64,000 nt of DNA, from NCBI GenBank assembly GCA_020639135.1, contig JACKHE010000007.1:159861-223860 (forward strand), read 5' to 3'. Shown here in pieces: positions 41,132 to 49,803 of the stretch. Positions within the stretch are counted from its first letter, which is position 1. Each line of letters begins with the position of its first letter. Below the pieces are notes generated by a model that saw nothing but the letters and a program-made list of their open reading frames with translations, made no database searches and was not told where the DNA came from. The DNA is from Phycisphaeraceae bacterium. GTDB lineage: Bacteria; Planctomycetota; Phycisphaerae; Phycisphaerales; UBA1924. Made by a program: the position numbers and the translations under genes.

Positions 41132-41220
41132 GTGTGTGCCATGGCCACGGCTTTGCGTGGCCATGATCTGATCAAGCAGCATCGAACTCGTGGCCACGAA
41201 GACGTGGCCACGGCACACAC
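41132..41220. repeat. 89-bp palindromic element upstream of tRNA-Thr
   Basis: Outer arms GTGTGTGCC (41132-41140) and GGCACACAC (41212-41220) are perfect and extend inward to 17 of 18 paired positions. Inside lie a perfect hairpin CATGGCCACG-6 nt-CGTGGCCATG (41140-41165) and two copies of the self-complementary CGTGGCCACG (41189-41198 and 41203-41212). No T-run follows, so it is not a normal terminator, though it may insulate the pdh operon from the tRNA genes. Confidence 0.8.
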
Positions 41221-41225
41221 ATCGA

Positions 41226-41255
41226 TTGCCCCACGCCCCCTCCCCGGCGTACCCT
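41226..41255 (+). promoter_or_regulatory. Promoter of the tRNA-Thr/tRNA-Tyr unit
   Basis: -35 TTGCCC (41226-41231), 18-nt spacer, -10 TACCCT (41250-41255), 15 nt before the tRNA-Thr 5' end. Confidence 0.45.
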
Positions 41256-41270
41256 TGCTCTCGATTCCCC

Positions 41271-41343
41271 GCCACCGTAGCTCAATTGGCAGAGCGCGTG
41301 ATTTGTAATCTCGAGGTTGCCGGTTCGATTCCGGCCGGTGGCT
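41271..41343 (+). tRNA. tRNA-Thr (TGT)
   Basis: 73-nt cloverleaf: acceptor GCCACCG/CGGTGGC, discriminator T; D-arm GCTC...GAGC; anticodon loop TTTGTAA (anticodon TGT, reads ACA); T-arm GCCGG-TTCGATT-CCGGC. One T-T mismatch in the anticodon stem. CCA not encoded. Confidence 0.93.
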
Positions 41344-41436
41344 TTCCCGACTTATTTCGCCCTGATGCGGCTCTTGAAGATCCGACGGCGGGCCGATACT
41401 GTCTGGACCCACGAAGGGCCCCACGAGGCCCCCAGC

Positions 41437-41518
41437 GGGCGGTTACCGAAGTGGACAAACGGGGCAGACTGTAAATCTGCTGGCTACGCCTTCGCTGGTT
41501 CGAATCCAGCACCGCCCA
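41437..41518 (+). tRNA. tRNA-Tyr (GTA)
   Basis: 82-nt class II tRNA with long variable arm (GGCTACGCCTTC region): acceptor GGGCGGT/ACCGCCC, discriminator A; anticodon stem GCAGA/TCTGC with loop CTGTAAA (anticodon GTA); T-arm GCTGG-TTCGAAT-CCAGC. Follows tRNA-Thr by 93 nt; the Thr-Tyr order is widespread in bacteria, often followed by tRNA-Gly and tuf, which are absent here. Confidence 0.95.
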
Positions 41519-41563
41519 TTCCCGATCCCCCGAATACCTGGGGCGCCGCGAAGTTCCGGAGGC

Positions 41564-42415
41564 TCAGTCTTCCAGCACGCGCCGCTGGTGCAGCACCGGC
41601 ATCAACGCCAGGTACGGCTTGATCAGCTCCGAATCCGAGCGCTGGAACTCGCGGTAGGGGCCGTCGAAGTACACCCGGCCCTCGTTGAGCATCACGATCC
41701 TGGGCTCGATCCGCGCCAACAGGTCCTTGTCGTGCGTGATGACGATCGACGTCCGGGCCGAGCCGTTCCGCAGCGGTCTGTGGTGCGTGGCGCCGATCAG
41801 GTCGTGGATGGTCACAGAGGATTGGGGATCAAGCCCGGTGGTCGGCTCGTCGTAGAAGATCACGTTCGGGTTCATCGCCACGGCCCTGGCGATCGCCACG
41901 CGCTTGGCCATGCCGCCCGAGAGGTCGTCCCGGTCCTTGCGGGCGACCTCGTCGTAGTCGAGCCCAACCGAGCCGACCGACTCGCGCACGATCGGCTCGA
42001 TCGCTTGTTCGCTCAGGCCGGCGATCTCGCGCAGCCACAGCGCCACGTTGTCGTACACCGTCCCGGAGAAGAGCGCGTTCCGCTGGAACACCACCGCCCA
42101 ATGCTTGCGGACGGCGTCCAGCCCGTCCTCGTCGAGCGTTGTCAGGTCCACGAGCGGCGCCCCGGGGGCGTCGTGATTCGCGACGAGGATGCGCCCCGAA
42201 TCCGGCGTCAGCAGCCCGATGATGTGGTCCACGAAGACCGTCTTGCCGCACCCCGAGGGCCCCACGATCGCGACGATCTCGCCGCGACGGATCGTCAGGT
42301 CAACGCCCTGGAGGACGCGGTGTTTGTCGAACGAGCGGCGGAGATCCTCGACACGGATCTCAACCGGCGCCTCGGCGCGGTGCTGCGCTGCGTCCTGCTC
42401 GTTGGATTCGGCCAT
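41564..42415 (-). CDS. ABC transporter ATPase, MlaF/Mkl type
   Basis: 283 aa from ATG 42415 (MAESNEQDAAQHR). Walker A GPSGCGKTVFVDHIIGL, Q-loop VVFQRNALFSGTVYDNVAL, signature DLSGGMAKRVAIARAVA and Walker B NVIFYDEPTTGLDP, with the LSGGM-x-KR form and PTTGLDP typical of MlaF-type ATPases of phospholipid/organic-solvent-resistance transporters, then IVITHDKDLLARIEPRIVML. It would power lipid transport across the envelope with MlaE and MlaD partners. None of these is next to it; it is transcribed towards the tRNA genes, alone or after the TPR lipoprotein gene (61-bp gap). Confidence 0.88.
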   Translation of the reverse strand: MAESNEQDAAQHRAEAPVEIRVEDLRRSFDKHRVLQGVDLTIRRGEIVAIVGPSGCGKTVFVDHIIGLLTPDSGRILVANHDAPGAPLVDLTTLDEDGLDAVRKHWAVVFQRNALFSGTVYDNVALWLREIAGLSEQAIEPIVRESVGSVGLDYDEVARKDRDDLSGGMAKRVAIARAVAMNPNVIFYDEPTTGLDPQSSVTIHDLIGATHHRPLRNGSARTSIVITHDKDLLARIEPRIVMLNEGRVYFDGPYREFQRSDSELIKPYLALMPVLHQRRVLED

Positions 42416-42476
42416 GGGCGTCAACGATAGCCGGGTCGGCGTTCACCGCCACGACCTTGTTGTCGTCGCCAGCAGA

Positions 42477-43178
42477 TCAGTGCACGTCCAGCCGCGATTC
42501 AGTCGGCACGACGGCGTAGCTGGGGCCCGGGATCTCGCCGTAGGAGCGGATCGCCTCCTTGATCGACTCGTTCTCCGGGTCGAGGAAGAGCGCCATGCGC
42601 AGCCGCTGGAGCGCGTGCTCGTCGTCGCCGAGTTTCGCGAAAAACGTCGCCAGCGCCATTTGGGGCTCGACGGACTGACCCCGGTCGAGCCTGGCGCCGG
42701 TCAGCAGGGCCCGCTCGGCCTCGTCCACATCGCCGACCTGCGACGCGTAATAGCCGAGTCTCAGGAAGTCCTCGACACGCCCCGGCGAGACCGACAGGTC
42801 CCGCAGGAAGCGGATCAGCGCGTCGTTGTCCTGCGACAGACGCATCGACTCGCAGTACAGGTCGAGGATCTCGGGATCCTCGGGGCGCAGGTCGTAGGCG
42901 ACGGCCATCTGCTCGCGCATCTGCGGGTACTGCCCGAGCTGCTCGTACACGGAGGCCAGCTTCGACCGGCTCCGCCAGTCCGTCGGGTCGCGCTGGACGA
43001 CTTCCTCGAACTCCGCCTTCGCCAGCGTGTAGTTCTGGCGATCCATCGCCTTGTCGCCCTGCTCGCGGACGTAGGGCAGGGGCCTGGATGTGGCGCAGCC
43101 GCTCAGGAGGGTTCCCGAGAGCAGGGCCAGGGTCAGGCAGGTCGAGGCGATCAGGCGGGCAGGGGTCTTCGGACGCAT
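42477..43178 (-). CDS. TPR-repeat lipoprotein
   Basis: 233 aa from ATG 43178 (MRPKTPARL); the upstream in-frame extension is implausible. Lipoprotein signal with lipobox LSGC, Cys28. The mature part has TPR-like repeats (about 45-78, 80-112, 150-183, 190-222: DKAMDRQNYTLAKAEFEEVV, KLASVYEQLGQYPQMREQMA, ALATFFAKLGDDEHALQRLR). Likely outer-membrane anchored, a scaffold for protein contacts. A TACACT box (43230-43225, minus strand) lies 46 nt upstream. The ATPase gene follows on the same strand; whether they cooperate is unknown. Confidence 0.85.
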   Translation of the reverse strand: MRPKTPARLIASTCLTLALLSGTLLSGCATSRPLPYVREQGDKAMDRQNYTLAKAEFEEVVQRDPTDWRSRSKLASVYEQLGQYPQMREQMAVAYDLRPEDPEILDLYCESMRLSQDNDALIRFLRDLSVSPGRVEDFLRLGYYASQVGDVDEAERALLTGARLDRGQSVEPQMALATFFAKLGDDEHALQRLRMALFLDPENESIKEAIRSYGEIPGPSYAVVPTESRLDVH

Positions 43179-43329
43179 GGCGGGAATCTCCGCGAGTCGA
43201 GGGTCTTCCGGGTCGAGTGCTGGCAGTGTACCGTTTGCCGCGGCGCCCCGTGGATCGAACGTCCCGGAATACCGCTCCGGCAGTGGAATCGGGCCGATCC
43301 GGGGGGCTCTTGAGCGGTACCCTTGCGGC

Positions 43330-43752
43330 ATGCCCCCCGCAGCCCTGCTCCGACACACAACCCCGGATGGCCGGTCGCACTACGACTGGCTGCTGGCGAC
43401 GGATCTCAAACCGCACAACCCGGACGACCGTGTCCTGACGTGCTTCAGGATCGCCGAGGGCGATGATCCTCGTACGCCGGAGCGGGTCTTCGAAGCCGAA
43501 CGCCTCACGACCCACCGCTGGCTCTACCTGACCTATGAGGGCGAGCTGTCAGAGGGCAGGGGGAGGGTGGAGCGTCTGGCGTCTGGGGGTTGGGCGCACA
43601 GAACATGGACCCCGGGGACCATTGATGGGTGGATCGAATGGGACGACGGCCCCCACCTCTATTTTTGCGGGAGGGCGCACCTCATCCATGAGCCGGAGCT
43701 CCGGATCTCGCGGCAATGGAGTTTCCGGAATAGCGATGCGATCAGCCGATAG
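43330..43752 (+). CDS. Conserved-looking hypothetical protein upstream of asnB
   Basis: 140 aa from ATG 43330. Soluble, Trp-rich (HYDWLLATD, THRWLYLTYEGE, GWAHRTWTPG, DGWIEWDDGPHLYFCGRAHLI). No signal peptide, no motif I can name. A TACCCT box lies only 6 nt before the ATG, so the transcript may be leaderless. It ends 9 bp before asnB and is probably co-transcribed with it. Confidence 0.72.
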   Translation: MPPAALLRHTTPDGRSHYDWLLATDLKPHNPDDRVLTCFRIAEGDDPRTPERVFEAERLTTHRWLYLTYEGELSEGRGRVERLASGGWAHRTWTPGTIDGWIEWDDGPHLYFCGRAHLIHEPELRISRQWSFRNSDAISR

Positions 43753-43761
43753 GCACAGCAC

Positions 43762-45615
43762 ATGTGCGGGATCTTCGGTGACATCACGGTGCGCGGGAAG
43801 CAGCCGGCGATCGGCGAGGCGCAGGCGATCGCGCTGCGCGACCTGCTGACGCACCGGGGCCCCGACGGCGCCGGGCTGTGGCGACACGAGAACGCCCTGC
43901 TGGCGCACCGCCGGCTGGCGATCATCGATCCCACACAGGCCGGCGCGCAGCCCATGGCCTCCGCCGACGGCCGGTATGTCATCAGCTACAACGGCGAGCT
44001 GTACAACGACGCCGAGCTGCGCACCGTGCTGAATACACGCGGGGTCCGCTTCCGGTCGCACTGCGACACGGAGACCGTCCTGGAGATGTTCGCGGCATTC
44101 GGCGTCCGGATGTTCGAGCGGCTCCGCGGCATGTACGCGGTCGCGATCTACGACACGCTCGGGCACACGCTGACGCTGGCGCGCGACCCGCTGGGCGTGA
44201 AACCGCTGTATTACTGGGTGGGCGCCGACGAGGTGGTCTTCGCGAGCGAACCGACGCCCATTGTCGCGCACCCGACTGTGCCGATGACGCCGGACTGGGC
44301 GAGCGTCAGCGCGTACTGCACGACGATCCGCGCGGTCCTCGGCGACCGGACGCTCTTCGAGGGCGTTCGCGCGGTGCGTCCCGGGGAGCTGGTGTCGATC
44401 GGGTTCGCCGCCCCGGCGCCGGTGGTCCGCCGCACGATGTTCTGGCGGGGCCCGGCGGAGTCCGCCCCGGGCGCCGATTCGCTCGACGAGGCCGGCGAGC
44501 GGCTCTGGGATTCGCTGGAGGGCTCCGTCGCAGCACACCTGCGCTCGGATGTCCCGGTGTGCGCCCTGCTCAGCGGCGGGATCGACAGCGTCGCGACATC
44601 CACGATCGCCGCGTCCAGGCTCGCCCACTTGCGGACCTACTGCGCCGGGGCGGCAACGGACGATCCCGGCGATGACCTGCACGAGGCGCGGCTCGCGGCC
44701 GCCGCGATCGGGACAGACCACGCCGAGGCGGTCATCACCAGAGCGATGTTCGCCGAGCGGTGGCCGGCGATGGTGGCGGCGCTGGGCATGCCGCTCTCGA
44801 CGCCCAACGAGGTGGCGATCAACGCGGTGGCGCAGCGGCTGCGCGCCGATGGATGCGTCGTGACGATCTCCGGCGAGGGCGCCGATGAGCTGCTCGCCGG
44901 CTACGAATCCTCGATGGACGATTCCGCTCGGTTCGTCCGTTCCGGGGCGGTGCTTGACGGGCGGCGTCTCCACGGCGGCGAGTTCCAGCTCCTCGCCAAC
45001 GCGTGGATCCCCCCGCAGGCCAAGCGGGCGCTCTTCGAGGAGCGGGTCTTCGCGGCGATCGACGAGGATTCGATGCTCGTGCGATTCGTCCGGCAGGAGT
45101 TCGACGAGAGCGTCGCGGAGGTCGGCGACGGGGCGCCGGATGAGCTCTCGTCGCACCTGCGGTGCCTACGGCGGATGAATCTCACCGGGCTGCTGCGGCG
45201 CCTGGACAGCGCGACGATGCTCGCCTCCGTGGAGGGACGGACGCCGTTCGCCGACCGGCTCGTCGCGGAGGTATGCGAGTCGATGCCGATGGCGTGCAAG
45301 TACGAGGCGCCGGCCGAGCACGGCGGCGGCGCGGCGGTGCTGGCGCCGCCCCGGCTTCGGACGAAGCTCGCGCTGCGCTGCGCGTGCGCAGGAAGGATCC
45401 CCGAGCGGCACATCCACCGCCCCAAGGCGAGCTTCCCGCTGCCCTTCCAGTCGTGGGTGGCCGACCAGGCGCCGATGCTCCGGGCCTCGGCCTTCGCGCA
45501 GGAGGTCTTCTCGCCGGCGGCGATCGAGGTCGTCGCGGCCGACCCCTCGGCGCACTGGCGCCTGGCGTGGCCCATGTGCAACATCGCGCTCTGGGGCGAC
45601 GCCTGCTTCGGCTGA
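43762..45615 (+). CDS. asnB: Asparagine synthase (glutamine-hydrolysing)
   Basis: 617 aa, ATG at 43762. N-terminal nucleophile Cys2 after Met removal (MCGIFGDITVRG), glutaminase motifs HRGPDGAGLW, RRLAIIDP, SYNGELYND and HCDTETVLE; then the ATP-pyrophosphatase domain with P-loop ALLSGGIDSVATSTIAA and SGEGADELLAGY. A C-terminal RTPFADRLV and KASFPLPF complete the family picture. It forms asparagine from aspartate, ATP and glutamine; related enzymes of secondary pathways look similar. An internal portion (about residues 385-450) is longer and less conserved than E. coli AsnB. Confidence 0.92.
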   Translation: MCGIFGDITVRGKQPAIGEAQAIALRDLLTHRGPDGAGLWRHENALLAHRRLAIIDPTQAGAQPMASADGRYVISYNGELYNDAELRTVLNTRGVRFRSHCDTETVLEMFAAFGVRMFERLRGMYAVAIYDTLGHTLTLARDPLGVKPLYYWVGADEVVFASEPTPIVAHPTVPMTPDWASVSAYCTTIRAVLGDRTLFEGVRAVRPGELVSIGFAAPAPVVRRTMFWRGPAESAPGADSLDEAGERLWDSLEGSVAAHLRSDVPVCALLSGGIDSVATSTIAASRLAHLRTYCAGAATDDPGDDLHEARLAAAAIGTDHAEAVITRAMFAERWPAMVAALGMPLSTPNEVAINAVAQRLRADGCVVTISGEGADELLAGYESSMDDSARFVRSGAVLDGRRLHGGEFQLLANAWIPPQAKRALFEERVFAAIDEDSMLVRFVRQEFDESVAEVGDGAPDELSSHLRCLRRMNLTGLLRRLDSATMLASVEGRTPFADRLVAEVCESMPMACKYEAPAEHGGGAAVLAPPRLRTKLALRCACAGRIPERHIHRPKASFPLPFQSWVADQAPMLRASAFAQEVFSPAAIEVVAADPSAHWRLAWPMCNIALWGDACFG

Positions 45616-45625
45616 CCCGGTCGCC

Positions 45626-46504
45626 TCACGCCACGGCGGGGACGGCCTCGAGCAGCCTGCGCGTGTACTCGGCCTCCGGGGCGTCGATGACGCGGTCCCG
45701 GTCGCCGATCTCGACGATCGAGCCCTGACGCATCACCGCGATGCGGTCGCACATGTGCCGGATGACGGCCATGTCGTGGCTGATGAAGAGCATGCTCAGC
45801 CCCAGGTCGCGCTGGAGGTCCTTGAGCAGGTTCAGGATCTGCGACTGCACCGAGACGTCCAGCGCGGAGGTCGGCTCGTCGCAGACGAGGAGCCTCGGCG
45901 ACAGTGTCAGCGCCCGCGCGATGACGATGCGCTGCCGCTGACCGCCGCTGAACTCGTGCGGGCGCCGGCGCAGCGCATCGGGGTTGACGCCGCAGCGCTC
46001 GAGCATCGCCGCGGCCCGGTCCCTGCGGTCCTGCGCCCCCGCGCCGATGCCGTGGATGAGCATGGGTTCGCTGACGATGTCGCCGATGCGCATCCGGGGA
46101 TTGAGCGCGCCGGCGGGGTCCTGGAAGACGATCTGCATCCCGCGCCGCAGCGCGCGCCGCTGCTTCCGGTCGTGCGAGGCGGTGTCTGCGCCCTCGAAGA
46201 GCACTCGGCCGCTCGTCGGTGCGATCAGCCCGAGGATCGCCCTTCCCGTCGTCGTCTTCCCGCAGCCGGACTCGCCGACGAGACCGAGCGTCTGACCGTG
46301 GAAGAGTTCCAGGGAGACGTCGCGCACGGCGTAGTTCTCGGAATGACGGCGTCCGAAAACGGTGTGGTGCGAGGAGAATCGAACACACACCTTATCCACA
46401 ACGAGGATCGGCTCGGCTCGAGGAACTTCGGTCCCGCCGGGAGCCGGTTCGTCGGGAATCCCCGACAAGACGCCGCCGTCTCCGCTTTTTTCGGGCTTGT
46501 TCAA
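45626..46504 (-). CDS. Orphan OppF/DppF-like ABC ATPase
   Basis: 292 aa if started at the TTG at 46504 (GGAG 9 nt upstream); the frame is open to 46654 and no ATG is present, so the start is uncertain. Walker A LGLVGESGCGKTTTGRAIL, VFQDPAGALNPRMRIGDIV, signature EFSGGQRQRIVIARAL and Walker B LLVCDEPTSALDVSVQSQIL are typical of the ATPase of oligopeptide/dipeptide importers, usually accompanied by OppD, OppB, OppC and a binding protein; none is nearby. The C-terminal zinc-finger-like tail of OppF is short (PEAEYTRRLLEAVPAVA). Convergent with asnB. Confidence 0.87.
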   Translation of the reverse strand: MNKPEKSGDGGVLSGIPDEPAPGGTEVPRAEPILVVDKVCVRFSSHHTVFGRRHSENYAVRDVSLELFHGQTLGLVGESGCGKTTTGRAILGLIAPTSGRVLFEGADTASHDRKQRRALRRGMQIVFQDPAGALNPRMRIGDIVSEPMLIHGIGAGAQDRRDRAAAMLERCGVNPDALRRRPHEFSGGQRQRIVIARALTLSPRLLVCDEPTSALDVSVQSQILNLLKDLQRDLGLSMLFISHDMAVIRHMCDRIAVMRQGSIVEIGDRDRVIDAPEAEYTRRLLEAVPAVA

Positions 46505-46712
46505 CGCGGCGCGCTCCGTGACTTGCGGGCGCAAGTGTAAGTGCGATGCGTCCTTCCATCGAGTCTCGTTCTGGCGTGTCTTCTTGGTTGACCGGGGCGC
46601 CGGCGAGCGGGTAGTTTGGCGCCGGAGCAGGGGTGGGAATCGCTCGGGAGTCAACGCTCCTTCGAGCCCCTGACCAGGCCGGAATGCACTGTGGATCGGT
46701 GGGGTGGGTGTG

Positions 46713-47324
46713 ATGCGCGGAGCGCAACCACAATCAGATCGGGAGCGGCCCAGCTGGTCGAACCGCTGGTCCGAGCGCGAGCTCAGCGCGCTCCGCCGCG
46801 CCTACTTCAGCCGCCTCACGCGCCCAGACACCGCCACGCGCCGCTTCGGCGTGGACGTGGACCGCGTCGTCGAGCAGATCGTCGGCGCCAGACGATGCCG
46901 CTCGGCGCTCTCCAGACGCCCCGAGATGCTGCACCTCGACGATGCGGCGCTCGCCGCGGCGTGCGTGGACCTCGACGGCGCCGCCTGGGCTCACCTGATC
47001 GACCTCCACGAGCCAGGGCTGGTCGCCGCGGTGGAGTTGCACATCGACCAGCGCGGCTCGCTCGTCGCGGTCCGGCAGCTCCTGAGCGTGCTCCGCAACG
47101 AGGGGCGCCTGCGTCAGTACGGCGCCGACACGCCGCTGCAATCGTGGCTGATCGAGCAGCTGATGGACGCGCTCGGCGTCAGCGGGATCGCGCCGCGCCG
47201 TCAGACGCCCATGGGCGTCGATGCGAGGACCAAGCTCGCGATGCGGCTGCTGGGCGAATCGCGCGGCGCCGTCCGCCGTTCGAGCGGCGCGAGCGATCAG
47301 GGCGCCGACCGCACCGGCTCCTGA
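46713..47324 (+). CDS. Hypothetical helical protein
   Basis: 203 aa from ATG 46713 (an in-frame GTG at 46704 is possible). Arg- and Leu-rich, predicted all-helical and soluble, e.g. SNRWSERELSALRRAYFSRL, LTRPDTATRRFGVDVDRVV, LHIDQRGSLVAVRQLLSVLR. No motif recognised; the basic helical character is compatible with nucleic-acid or protein binding. It is convergent with the YgfZ-like gene 27 bp downstream and divergent from the OppF-like gene. Confidence 0.65.
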   Translation: MRGAQPQSDRERPSWSNRWSERELSALRRAYFSRLTRPDTATRRFGVDVDRVVEQIVGARRCRSALSRRPEMLHLDDAALAAACVDLDGAAWAHLIDLHEPGLVAAVELHIDQRGSLVAVRQLLSVLRNEGRLRQYGADTPLQSWLIEQLMDALGVSGIAPRRQTPMGVDARTKLAMRLLGESRGAVRRSSGASDQGADRTGS

Positions 47325-47351
47325 GCCGGCGTCCCGGCGCCATCCGCGACG

Positions 47352-48539
47352 TCAAACGAACCGAAGCCGTTCCTGAATCTCGCCCTGCAACGTGCGCGAA
47401 CCGAGGTCGGCATGCACGGCCAGGCCGGCCTTGGCGGCGCTGGTCTTGATCTGCGCCAGGGCGATCGGGGCGTCGCCCAGCATCGGGCTGAGCGTGGCGC
47501 TGGTGACGGCGCCGATGATCGTGCCGCCAGGCTTGTCAAAGAGCGGCGTCCCCGTCTCCGGCTGGAGCGTCCTGGCGCGGGTTCCCTCCGGGCTGTTCGC
47601 CTGGTCGGGATACAGCGCATCGCTGACCGGCTCCTCGACGACCTCGCGCGCCATGCGCACCGCCACGAGCAGCCGCTTGGGCTGCCCCTGCGCGTGGATC
47701 CGCGCGACGACCTCCTGCCCCAGGTAGCAGCCCTTCGTGAACGACACCCGGTCCCCAAGCAGCTCGCCCAGCTCGTTCGGGATCGAGTCCGTCCCGAAGT
47801 CCGTCAGGTACAAAGGCCAACCCGATTCGATCCGTGCCGTGTTGCACGCCAGCCAACCGGACCGGCGCCAGCGGAGCGACTCGTCCGCCGATCCTGCTTC
47901 CTCGATGCGGTCCATGAAATCCCCGGCGCCGTCAGATTGGACGAGCAGCTCGTACCCCGGCACGCCGAGCGAGTCCTGCCGGTCCACGATCGTGCGCACG
48001 CCGCCAATGGTGGTTTCAATGACGGCGCCCGGGTCGAGCGCCTCGACGCCGCTGATCGCCGTCAGCAGAGCGGCCGCGCGAGGGCCGTGGAGGGCGAGTC
48101 GGCGCCAGGCGTCGGTGGCGTTCTCGAGCGCGGCGTCCTCGGTGATGATGTACGAGCTGATCGTGCCCAGGGCGCGATCGGCGGCGTTGCGGTCCACGTC
48201 GAGGAAGCTCTCGCCCTCCAGCTCGACGATCCGCAGATCGGCGTCGATCCGCCCCTGCCGGTTGAGCCACAGCGACCGCCGGCACTGCCCCGGGGCGAGG
48301 TCCTTGAGCTCCTGCGTGAACAGGCTGTTCATCAACGACCGCCGGTCGGCTCCGGTCATCCGGAGTGTCGCGCGGTGGGGCTGGTCCAGGACCACGCACC
48401 CCTTGCGGAGTGAGGCGTACTCCAGCTCCACCGATCCGAATGACGCGACCAGCTCGACGGCGTCGGCGCCCTGCCCGTAGAGCAGCCAGGAGGCCTCGGC
48501 CTCGATCAGGCGTTTGCGGAGCGGGTCGGTTTTGGTCAT
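47352..48539 (-). CDS. YgfZ/GcvT-like folate-binding protein
   Basis: 395 aa from ATG 48539 (MTKTDPLRKRLIEA). T-protein fold beginning with the LDQPHRATLRMTGADRRSLM segment, and the YgfZ signature KGCYLGQEVVARIHAQGQPKR (K-G-C-x-x-G-Q-E) at about two-thirds of the length. YgfZ-type proteins (COG0354) use tetrahydrofolate in the assembly or repair of Fe-S clusters and are distinguished from GcvT by this cysteine-containing motif. The C-terminal beta domain (about 300-390) is present. The preceding M42 peptidase gene is divergent. Confidence 0.9.
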   Translation of the reverse strand: MTKTDPLRKRLIEAEASWLLYGQGADAVELVASFGSVELEYASLRKGCVVLDQPHRATLRMTGADRRSLMNSLFTQELKDLAPGQCRRSLWLNRQGRIDADLRIVELEGESFLDVDRNAADRALGTISSYIITEDAALENATDAWRRLALHGPRAAALLTAISGVEALDPGAVIETTIGGVRTIVDRQDSLGVPGYELLVQSDGAGDFMDRIEEAGSADESLRWRRSGWLACNTARIESGWPLYLTDFGTDSIPNELGELLGDRVSFTKGCYLGQEVVARIHAQGQPKRLLVAVRMAREVVEEPVSDALYPDQANSPEGTRARTLQPETGTPLFDKPGGTIIGAVTSATLSPMLGDAPIALAQIKTSAAKAGLAVHADLGSRTLQGEIQERLRFV

Positions 48540-48644
48540 GGTGGTGTGCAGCGGCGCCGGCGTCGGGCGGTTTGTGTGATCCGCCCCGATCATAGCCCCC
48601 GCCGCACAAATCCCCTCGGACCCCAGAACCACAGGAGCCCTCCG

Positions 48645-49751
48645 GTGAACATCGATCTGCTCAAGCGCCTCTGCGAGACCCCCGGCATCCCCGGACGCGA
48701 GGAGCGCGTCCGCGAACTCATCGAGAGCGAGATCGAGGGGCTCTTCGACGACATCGCCATCGACGGCATGGGCTCGCTCATCTGCACGCGCGACCCCCGC
48801 GCACCCCGCCGAGGCGCCTCCAAGAAGAAGACCACCTCGCGCCGGTCCTCGTCATCCACCGACGCCGACCCCACGCGCATCGCGCTGCTCTGCCACATGG
48901 ACGAGATCGGCTTCTACGTCTCGCACATCGACGACAAGGGCTTCATCCGCGTCAACCCGGCCGGCGGGTTCGACACGCGCAACCTCTTCTCTCGCCGCAT
49001 GCTCGTGTGCACGAAGAACCACGGCGACATCCACGCCGTCATGAACCCCGGTGGCCGGCCCATCCACATCGCCACCGAGGAGGACAAGAAGAAGGTCCCC
49101 GAGGTCAAGGAGTTCATGATCGACACGGGCCTCCCCGCGGCCCAGGTCAAGAAGATGGTCCGCATCGGCGACATGGTCGTCACCAACGAGCCCTTCCTCG
49201 AGATGGGCGACAAGCTGGTGAGCAAGTGCCTCGACAACCGCATCGCCTGCTGGCTGGGCATCGAGGCCGTCCGCGCTATCGAGCAATCCGGCGTCGGGCA
49301 CAAGGCCCAGATCAACGTCGTCTTCACCACGCAGGAGGAGGTCGGCCTCCGCGGCGCCCTGACCAGCAGCTTCGCCATCATGCCCGACATCGCCATCGGC
49401 GTGGACACCACCCTCTCCTGCGACACCCCGGGCGTCCCCAGCGAGGAGACGGTCACGATCCAGGGCCAGGGCGTCGCGCTGGGCGTCATGGACGGCTACA
49501 TGATCGCCGACCACACCCTCACCGACGAGCTTGAAGCCGTCGGCGACAAGAAGGGCATCCCCACCCAGCGGTCGATCCTCCCCCGTGGCGGCCAGGACGG
49601 CGGCGCCGCCCAACGCACCGGCGTCGGCTGCCGGGCCGCGGCCCTGCTGGTGGGCCTGCGCTACATCCACACGGTGACGGAGATGGCGCACAAGCGAGAT
49701 CTCAAGGCGGGGCTGGACCTGCTGACGGCTTGGCTGCCGGGGGTGAAGTGA
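48645..49751 (+). CDS. M42-family aminopeptidase (glutamyl aminopeptidase/endoglucanase-like)
   Basis: 368 aa from GTG 48645 with AGGAG 8 nt upstream. Di-metal tetrahedral aminopeptidase motifs: LLCHMDEIGFYVSH (His), CLDNRIACWLG (bridging Asp), VFTTQEEVGLRGA (Glu-Glu), IGVDTTL (Asp) and RYIHTVTEMAHKRDL (His), with GRPIHIATEEDKKK resembling the M42 PDZ-like region. A Lys/Arg/Ser-rich insertion (RRGASKKKTTSRRSSS) lies between the first strand and the His motif. It would degrade peptides as a large oligomer in the cytosol. Repeat A follows its stop within 6 nt. Confidence 0.9.
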   Translation: MNIDLLKRLCETPGIPGREERVRELIESEIEGLFDDIAIDGMGSLICTRDPRAPRRGASKKKTTSRRSSSSTDADPTRIALLCHMDEIGFYVSHIDDKGFIRVNPAGGFDTRNLFSRRMLVCTKNHGDIHAVMNPGGRPIHIATEEDKKKVPEVKEFMIDTGLPAAQVKKMVRIGDMVVTNEPFLEMGDKLVSKCLDNRIACWLGIEAVRAIEQSGVGHKAQINVVFTTQEEVGLRGALTSSFAIMPDIAIGVDTTLSCDTPGVPSEETVTIQGQGVALGVMDGYMIADHTLTDELEAVGDKKGIPTQRSILPRGGQDGGAAQRTGVGCRAAALLVGLRYIHTVTEMAHKRDLKAGLDLLTAWLPGVK

Positions 49752-49756
49752 TCGAG

Positions 49757-49787
49757 GGGTGGCGTGGTAATGCGCAGCAGTGCCACG
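49757..49787 (+). repeat. 31-bp hairpin repeat, copy A
   Basis: Starts GGGTGGCGTGG and ends CAGTGCCACG; CGTGG/CCACG arms make it an imperfect hairpin. It lies between the M42 stop and the low-GC orphan gene. Confidence 0.75.
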
Positions 49788-49803
49788 GAGCGCGGCAACG
49801 GCC

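Noticed and set aside
41132..41220. Possible CRISPR repeats or simple terminator
   Set aside because: Only two copies of CGTGGCCACG with a 4-nt gap and no spacers; no T-run for termination. Treated as a palindromic element.
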